A stretch of 11,208 bases of DNA, taken from the NCBI GenBank assembly GCA_900546605.1, contig URDV01000053.1:1-11208 (forward strand). The letters run 5' to 3'. A program made the position numbers and the translations under genes. Within the stretch, counting starts at the first letter, position 1, and each line of letters starts with the position of its first letter. Shown here piece after piece: positions 6,854 through 11,208 of the stretch. Below the pieces are notes generated by a model, which was not told the origin of the DNA, made no database searches, and saw only the letters and a list, made by a program, of their open reading frames with translations. The stretch is from an uncultured Prevotella sp. Its GTDB lineage: Bacteria; Bacteroidota; Bacteroidia; Bacteroidales; Bacteroidaceae.

Positions 6854-8845
6854 CTACTTGTATTGCTTTAACAATGCATAGGCCTTGTAAAGCCCCAACT
6901 GTCCAGCCTTGCTCAAGTCGGCATTTGCTTTGTCATGCTGCCCTAATTGCTTGTAAAGTATAGCACGATTGTAATAAGCCTCGGCCAATCGTCCGTCAAT
7001 ACGTATGGCTTGCGTAAATGCGTCTATGGCTTGGTGCGTGGCTTTTTGTAAAGCATACAGACACCCCAAGTTATACTGCACATAAGCATTTTGAGGCGAG
7101 CGTTTGGCTGCTTGGTTTAAGTCGTGCAAGGCCAAAGCCAAATGTGATTTACGCTGTTGTGCCTCAATGGTTGAGGTGTTGATGCTATGTGCCAACACGT
7201 TACTACGCTGCATCAAAGCTACTACTGAGGTTGAATCGGTTTGCAATGCACGATTTGCCTCATTTAAAGCTGATGTATAGTCATATTTGGCCAGCGCTAT
7301 TGACGATAGGAATAATGCACGCTGTAAGGGGGTGCACTTAGCATCAACGCGCTCAAGTTGGCGTTCATCAGTTTGCGCATTCTGTGCACTATTTGTTGTT
7401 GTTTCAGCAACCAAGCCATACACACGCAATGAGGTGTCGGCCACTCTGTATTTATTCATTTCGGGCATGAAGCCTACTGAATGGTAACCTTGCACATAAA
7501 CTGGATGAAATGCTGGAGCAAACATAGGCAAGAGTTCGTCGGATGCATGCTCATTTTGCACTTTGCCATAAAAGCGACCAAACACGTTTCGAACCGTGTC
7601 GGGGTCTTCTTGCACCAATTGTTTGTATTTGTCTAACGCGTGGTCTGAACGCAAGCGAACTTTTGTACGACTTAAAGGGCGTGCATGCCCCGTAGCCAAA
7701 TCTAAGTTACGACGTGCTACTACTGTCTCGTCATTCAATGCCCCTTTTATATCACCTAATTTACGACGCAACGATGCACGCTGCATATAGCCATACATAA
7801 AGTTAGGGTAAGCCTTAATTAAGCGCGTGTAATCAGCCACAGCCCCTTTATAGTTGCCCACTTGAGCACGCAGTTGTGCTCTGTTGTATATGGCAAGTGT
7901 GTTGTTGGGCTCGGTTTTGATGACAAAATCAAAATCTTGAATGGCTCGATTTAAATCACCTACAAACGAGCGCAACAAACCACGATTATAGTGAGCCACA
8001 AAATGCGAAGGTTGGAGTTCGATGGCTCGGTCATAATCAGCTATAGCAAGACCAAACTTGCCCAGAGCATGTCGCGCTTGTGCACGTGCTATGTAAAGTT
8101 CAAAGTCTGACGGAAGGTAACGTATGGCTTGCGTAAGACAGGAATCAGCCTGTCGATAATGGTTTTTTGCTAACTCAAAACGTCCCTTAAAACTCCAGGC
8201 ATTTGCTTCACGCGGATTCTTTACCAACAAAGTGTCTATCCACTTCATAGCCTGCAAGGTATCCTTTTGCTCTAAACGGCTTTGTGCCTTTACCATGTAA
8301 GTGCGATAGTAATTGGGCCATTTATGCAGCATGTAATCGAGGTCGGCATCAGCTAACTGATACTTCTTTAACTGTAAATAGCACAAGGCTCGATTGTAAC
8401 GTGTTGCTTGATCGTCAGGCATGTTTTTTATTACACGCGTATAATCGGCCACGGCCCCTTCAAAGTTATCCATGTGTATGCGGCACAAACCGCGTAGTTG
8501 ATACACCTCGGTAATAAAAGGGTTAAGGTCAATGCTCTTTGAACAATCGGTTTCAGCTCCGCGGTAGTCCTCAAGCGTAAACTTGGCATAAGCTCTATAA
8601 TAATAAGGCGATGACAAGAAGGGCTTGCTCTCAATAGCTTGATTAAAGTAATGAATGGCTGTTAAATAATCATCTACACTCAGCGCATTTCGCCCCATGT
8701 TTGTTACCATTTCAGCATCAATCTGCGCTACCAACCGATAAGGATACACCATCAGCAAAAACAATAATGCGACAAGTGTACCCTTGTGCCGTAGCACGCT
8801 GAATACACTTGTCGCATAATATGTTCTTAACAGAGAATACACCAT
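6854..8845 (-). CDS. Exported tetratricopeptide-repeat protein (conserved in Bacteroidales)
   Basis: A 663-residue protein of unknown molecular role, made mostly of TPR helices, which usually form protein-binding scaffolds. A hydrophobic stretch at 23-34 followed by RLVA|Q (37-41) is a signal peptide, so the mature protein should start near Gln41 in the periplasm. About ten 34-residue repeats span 44-375; examples are YFNQAIESKP (66-75), GAVADYTRVIKNMP (130-143), AIADYDRAIELQP (267-279) and GAVADYTRLIKAYP (334-347). Residues 376-505 are a charged, non-repeat linker, and TPRs resume at about 506-650, including AIDAFTQAIRIDGRLAEAYYNRA. The start chosen is the only ATG before Met32. It gives an unusually long n-region of 22 residues; a GTG at Val17 would give a more usual signal peptide. 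The first codons carry a strong inverted repeat. The gene follows def by 127 bp, an order I recall as common in Bacteroidales. Confidence 0.85.
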   Translation of the reverse strand: MVYSLLRTYYATSVFSVLRHKGTLVALLFLLMVYPYRLVAQIDAEMVTNMGRNALSVDDYLTAIHYFNQAIESKPFLSSPYYYRAYAKFTLEDYRGAETDCSKSIDLNPFITEVYQLRGLCRIHMDNFEGAVADYTRVIKNMPDDQATRYNRALCYLQLKKYQLADADLDYMLHKWPNYYRTYMVKAQSRLEQKDTLQAMKWIDTLLVKNPREANAWSFKGRFELAKNHYRQADSCLTQAIRYLPSDFELYIARAQARHALGKFGLAIADYDRAIELQPSHFVAHYNRGLLRSFVGDLNRAIQDFDFVIKTEPNNTLAIYNRAQLRAQVGNYKGAVADYTRLIKAYPNFMYGYMQRASLRRKLGDIKGALNDETVVARRNLDLATGHARPLSRTKVRLRSDHALDKYKQLVQEDPDTVRNVFGRFYGKVQNEHASDELLPMFAPAFHPVYVQGYHSVGFMPEMNKYRVADTSLRVYGLVAETTTNSAQNAQTDERQLERVDAKCTPLQRALFLSSIALAKYDYTSALNEANRALQTDSTSVVALMQRSNVLAHSINTSTIEAQQRKSHLALALHDLNQAAKRSPQNAYVQYNLGCLYALQKATHQAIDAFTQAIRIDGRLAEAYYNRAILYKQLGQHDKANADLSKAGQLGLYKAYALLKQYK
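8767..8817. repeat. Perfect 14-bp inverted repeat in the start of the TPR gene
   Basis: ATGCGACAAGTGTA (8767-8780) is followed after 23 bases by its exact complement TACACTTGTCGCAT (8804-8817). The loop holds a nested small stem GTGC/GCAC. On the minus strand this covers about codons 10-27, between the presumed ATG and the signal-peptide core. A stem of this quality so close to the start could affect translation or mRNA stability, or be a protein-binding site. No U-tract follows, so it is not a standard terminator. Confidence 0.85.
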
Positions 8846-8908
8846 ATATATTATATGTGTAGGTGTTCAACACAATAGGGGTAACAACCTAATGAACTAA
8901 TCAAAACT

Positions 8909-8938
8909 TTTCAGACGAAGTGAAATGTTGTACTTTTG
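8909..8938 (+). promoter_or_regulatory. Bacteroidetes-type promoter-like sequence on the plus strand
   Basis: TACTTTTG (8931-8938) matches the Bacteroidetes -7 consensus TAnnTTTG exactly. TTTC at 8909-8912 lies 18 bases upstream in the place of the -33 element TTTG, with one mismatch. It points rightward into the antisense strand of def, where no plus-strand gene is recognised. It may be chance in A/T-rich DNA, or the start of an antisense or small RNA. Confidence 0.3.
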
Positions 8939-8972
8939 TCTCTTCTATAATCAGTCATTACCCTTAATTCAT

Positions 8973-9530
8973 TTACTTAGGACACTTTACCTTGTATGAA
9001 CAACGGAACTTACCCTTGAGCATTTGATTAAGTTTGCCACGCACCATTTGCTTGCGCAAGGGCGAGATGCGATCAATAAATAGGTGAGCATCTAAGTGGT
9101 CAAATTCGTGTTGCATAACGCGTGCTAAGTAACCATCCACCCACTCATCATGTTCAACAAAATCCTCATCCATGTACTTAACATGAATGCGTGTAGGACG
9201 ACGAACAGGTTCATTTATGCCAGGCAGACTGAGGCAACCTTCATCCATCAACTTTGTTTCGCTATCATCGTACTCCAAAATGTGAGGATTTATGTATGCC
9301 TTATTAAAGCCCTCGTATTCAGGATAATCATCCTTTAACGGATCGAGCGTAATAACGACCAAACGAATGGCTTTACCAATTTGCGGAGCAGCTAACCCCA
9401 CTCCATCGCTATGGTACATAGTTTCAAACATATCGGCAATTAGCTGCTTAAGTTCAGGATAATCGGGGGTTATATCAACCGACTCCTTACGCAACACGGG
9501 CATGCCGTAAGTATAAATAGGAAGAATCAT
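8973..9530 (-). CDS. def: Peptide deformylase
   Basis: This cytoplasmic metalloenzyme removes the formyl group from the N-terminal Met of nascent proteins. With the start at 9530 it has 185 residues, the normal length, and begins MILPIYTYGMPVLRK as in other Bacteroidetes deformylases. All three motifs are intact: GVGLAAPQ (43-50), EGCLS (97-101, metal ligand Cys99) and HEFDH (141-145, metal ligands His141 and His145, catalytic Glu142). The frame stays open for 49 more codons upstream, to an ATG at 9677 that would overlap the end of ruvX. That extension (MHHFAKLYGKPS...) has no family resemblance, so I reject it. A short A-rich stretch precedes the chosen ATG, which is common for genes in this phylum. 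It follows ruvX by 107 bp, and co-transcription is plausible. Confidence 0.95.
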   Translation of the reverse strand: MILPIYTYGMPVLRKESVDITPDYPELKQLIADMFETMYHSDGVGLAAPQIGKAIRLVVITLDPLKDDYPEYEGFNKAYINPHILEYDDSETKLMDEGCLSLPGINEPVRRPTRIHVKYMDEDFVEHDEWVDGYLARVMQHEFDHLDAHLFIDRISPLRKQMVRGKLNQMLKGKFRCSYKVKCPK

Positions 9531-9637
9531 TGTTGTTTTGTTTTTTTTGCAAGCAGTTTTTGCCGATTTTATTGCTGAAGGCATAATGCACACATTAGCA
9601 TTATTGGCCAATGTTGCACTCCACCACTCTTTTCTTT

Positions 9638-10051
9638 TCAGAGACGGCTTTCCATATAATTTTGCAAAATGATGCAAGCACTTATTTCATCCACCAGTCC
9701 TTTGTCATTTTGCCTACGCTTTTTACCTATTCCGCTATCTAAGATAGCACGATGAGCCAAAACTGAAGTAAAGCGTTCGTCATACAATTCCACAGGAATG
9801 TGAGGCAAGCACTTTTTTAACTTCTCGACAAAGGCCAACACACGCTTTTGGTTTTCTGAGGGTTGTCCATTAGGCTGTATTGGTAACCCCACGACAAAAC
9901 GTTCCACCTGTTCGTGCGATGTATAATCCTTTAAGAATTGTAGCAGCTGATGTGTTTCAACTGTAGTTAGCCCATTTGCAATAATTTGTGATGGATCTGT
10001 AACGGCTAAGCCTGTTCGCTTTTTTCCATAATCAATTGATAATATGCGCAT
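9638..10051 (-). CDS. ruvX: RuvX/YqgF family Holliday-junction resolvase-like protein
   Basis: An RNase H-fold protein; the family is linked to pre-16S rRNA 5'-end processing in E. coli (YqgF) and has been described as a putative Holliday junction resolvase. The chosen start gives 137 residues beginning MRILSIDYGKKRTGLAVTD, the expected N-terminus with acidic Asp7. Other conserved blocks are VVGLPIQPNG (53-62), YDERFTSVLAHR (90-101, Glu92) and LVDEISACIILQ (119-130, Asp121), which supply the remaining acidic active-site residues. Longer starts exist at 10063 and 10108, but the extra residues (MSHIMPAHFAKHLIY...) do not look like the family. It lies 238 bp downstream of serS, a gap with two inverted repeats, and 107 bp upstream of def. 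The pairing with def is a familiar Bacteroidales order. Confidence 0.92.
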   Translation of the reverse strand: MRILSIDYGKKRTGLAVTDPSQIIANGLTTVETHQLLQFLKDYTSHEQVERFVVGLPIQPNGQPSENQKRVLAFVEKLKKCLPHIPVELYDERFTSVLAHRAILDSGIGKKRRQNDKGLVDEISACIILQNYMESRL

Positions 10052-10112
10052 ATTATGAGGCATATAGATTAGATGCTTTGCAAAGTGAGCAGGCATTATG
10101 TGTGACATTGAA

Positions 10113-10159
10113 GTCGCCTAAACTTTTATGACGAAGATGAGATTAAAAGTTTAGACGAC
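10113..10159 (-). promoter_or_regulatory. 16-bp stem-loop just upstream of ruvX
   Basis: GTCGCCTAAACTTTTA (10113-10128) pairs with TAAAAGTTTAGACGAC (10144-10159) around a 15-base loop, with a single non-Watson-Crick position (10117/10155). In minus-strand RNA that position is a G-U pair, while in plus-strand RNA it is a C-A mismatch, which favours a role in the ruvX-direction transcript. No U-run follows, so it is not a textbook terminator. It sits 61 bases upstream of the chosen ruvX ATG. Confidence 0.55.
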
Positions 10160-10255
10160 CTCATTACCTACTTATACAAATGTGCAAACAGCAACCATTA
10201 TTCACGTAAAATAAGGCAACAATTTGCACATTCGCATATTTGCAATGTCATCAGC

Positions 10256-10282
10256 ACATTCACAATGAGCACATGTGAATGT
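10256..10282 (-). terminator. Possible terminator hairpin after serS
   Basis: A perfect 9-bp inverted repeat, ACATTCACA (10256-10264) with TGTGAATGT (10274-10282), has a 9-base loop and begins 7 bases after the serS stop codon. The stem is A/T-rich and lacks a following U-tract, so termination is uncertain. It could simply be a 3'-end stabilising hairpin. Confidence 0.35.
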
Positions 10283-10289
10283 ACACTTA

Positions 10290-11208
10290 TTACTTAATCA
10301 TGTCACATCCCATGTAAGGCTGTAAAGCCTTTGGTATGCGTATACCTTCAGGAGTTTGGAAGTCTTCAAGCAAAGCAGCTACAATGCGTGGCAATGCCAA
10401 GGCTGAGCCATTAAGTGTGTGACACAAGTGAATCTTTTTATCAGCACCACGATAACGGCATTGCAAGCGATTAGCTTGATAAGTATCAAAGTTGGATACA
10501 GAACTTACCTCTAACCAACGCTTCTGTGCTTCGCTGTATACCTCAAAATCGTAGCAGATGGATGAAGTAAAGCTCATGTCACCGCCACAAAGACGAAGAA
10601 TGCGATAAGGCAACTCTAACTTTTGCAACAAGCCTTCAACGTGAGCCAACATTTCTTGATGTGACTGTTCTGAGTGTTCAGGCTTATCAATACGTACAAT
10701 TTCAATCTTTGAGAATTCGTGCAAACGATTCAAGCCACGCACATCCTTGCCATAGCTACCAGCTTCGCGACGGAAGCATTCAGTATAGGCACAATTCTTA
10801 ATAGGAAGCTGATCCTCGTTCAGAATTACATCACGATAAATGTTGGTTACAGGCACCTCTGCTGTAGGAATCAAATAAAGGTCATCCACCTCGCAATGAT
10901 ACATTTGTCCTTCCTTGTCGGGCAACTGTCCAGTACCATAACCTGAAGCTGCATTAACAACCGTTGGGGGCATAATTTCAGTATAACCTGCCTCACGTGC
11001 CTGGTCAAGGAAAAAGTTAATCAATGCACGCTGCAAGCGAGCACCCATGCCTATGTATACGGGGAAACCAGCACCTGAAATCTTCACACCTAAGTCAAAG
11101 TCAATGAGATTATACTTCTTAGCCAACTCCCAATGGGGCAAAGCATCCTTAGGCAAAACGGTGTCATGGCCACCTGTTTTAACCACCAAGTTGTCATCAG
11201 CGCACGTA
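10290..11208 (-). CDS. serS: Seryl-tRNA synthetase, C-terminal catalytic part (5' end beyond window)
   Basis: This class II aminoacyl-tRNA synthetase charges tRNA-Ser with serine in the cytoplasm. About 305 codons are visible, and the frame stays open to the right edge, so the N-terminal coiled-coil arm that binds the tRNA long arm is missing from the window, not from the gene. The visible part opens with the stretch linking that arm to the catalytic core (residues ADDN, then VVKTGG). It continues with FPVYIGMGARLQRALINFF, the TAEVP serine-binding loop, class II motif 2 (FRREAGSYGKDVRGLNRLHEF, 10712-10775) and motif 3 (NGSALALPRIVAALLE, near 10365-10412), ending in CDMIK and TAA. No disruption is seen. 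A TTG at 11187-11189 is internal and is not a start. Confidence 0.97.
   Translation of the reverse strand, partial: TCADDNLVVKTGGHDTVLPKDALPHWELAKKYNLIDFDLGVKISGAGFPVYIGMGARLQRALINFFLDQAREAGYTEIMPPTVVNAASGYGTGQLPDKEGQMYHCEVDDLYLIPTAEVPVTNIYRDVILNEDQLPIKNCAYTECFRREAGSYGKDVRGLNRLHEFSKIEIVRIDKPEHSEQSHQEMLAHVEGLLQKLELPYRILRLCGGDMSFTSSICYDFEVYSEAQKRWLEVSSVSNFDTYQANRLQCRYRGADKKIHLCHTLNGSALALPRIVAALLEDFQTPEGIRIPKALQPYMGCDMIK

Noticed and set aside
8752..8817. 21-codon out-of-frame ORF (starting MRQVYSACYG) overlapping the TPR gene start
   Set aside because: It is short, its sequence is dictated by the inverted repeat and the TPR coding frame, and no independent start signal is seen.
9583..9604. 7-bp inverted repeat ATAATGC/GCATTAT between ruvX and def
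   Set aside because: Short, A/T-rich and without a U-tract; it is too weak to call a terminator or regulator.
9531..9677. 49-residue N-terminal extension of peptide deformylase overlapping ruvX
   Set aside because: Family members start at MILPIY; the extension has no homologous look, overlaps the ruvX end, and an ATG is present at the expected position 9530.
10052..10108. 19-residue N-terminal extension of RuvX
   Set aside because: The family begins directly at the MRILSIDYG strand; the extra residues are low-similarity and the internal ATG at 10051 is well placed.

Overview
The window looks like chromosomal DNA from a member of the Bacteroidales, most likely Prevotella or a close relative. 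This rests on recognised protein families: a LacZ-type GH2 and a GH27 enzyme with Bacteroidetes-style signal peptides ending in Ala-Gln, a conserved Bacteroidales TPR lipid-free secretory protein, and the RuvX, Def and SerS sequences. Shine-Dalgarno sequences are weak and spacers are A/T-rich. All eight genes lie on the minus strand, so transcription runs from the right edge to the left.

Right part (about 6854-11208), housekeeping: a 5'-truncated serS (seryl-tRNA synthetase), then ruvX (YqgF-type RNase H-fold protein), def (peptide deformylase) and a 663-residue exported TPR protein. The upstream starts that would make ruvX and def longer look wrong; internal ATGs fit the families much better. 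This block holds three clear inverted repeats: one just after serS, one just before ruvX, and a perfect 14-bp one inside the first codons of the TPR gene. A plus-strand promoter-like sequence lies between the TPR gene and def.

Middle part (about 2298-6761), galactoside breakdown: a secreted GH2 beta-galactosidase (1046 residues) followed by a secreted GH27 alpha-galactosidase (406 residues). A hairpin with a U-rich tail between them looks like a terminator for the GH2 gene. Together the two could strip alpha- and beta-linked galactose from oligosaccharides in the periplasm. No SusC/SusD pair or regulator is present in the window.

Left part (1-2297): an MFS exporter of the fosmidomycin-resistance (Fsr) family and an Ogt-type O6-alkylguanine-DNA alkyltransferase, 55 bp apart and possibly co-transcribed. 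The 302-bp gap between the GH27 and MFS genes holds two inverted arrays of an 8-bp repeat. The far left edge is a tandem array of small palindromic units. These repeats are the least explained parts of the window. I see no CRISPR array, phage, transposase, tRNA or rRNA, and no gene set that suggests a new multi-gene system.
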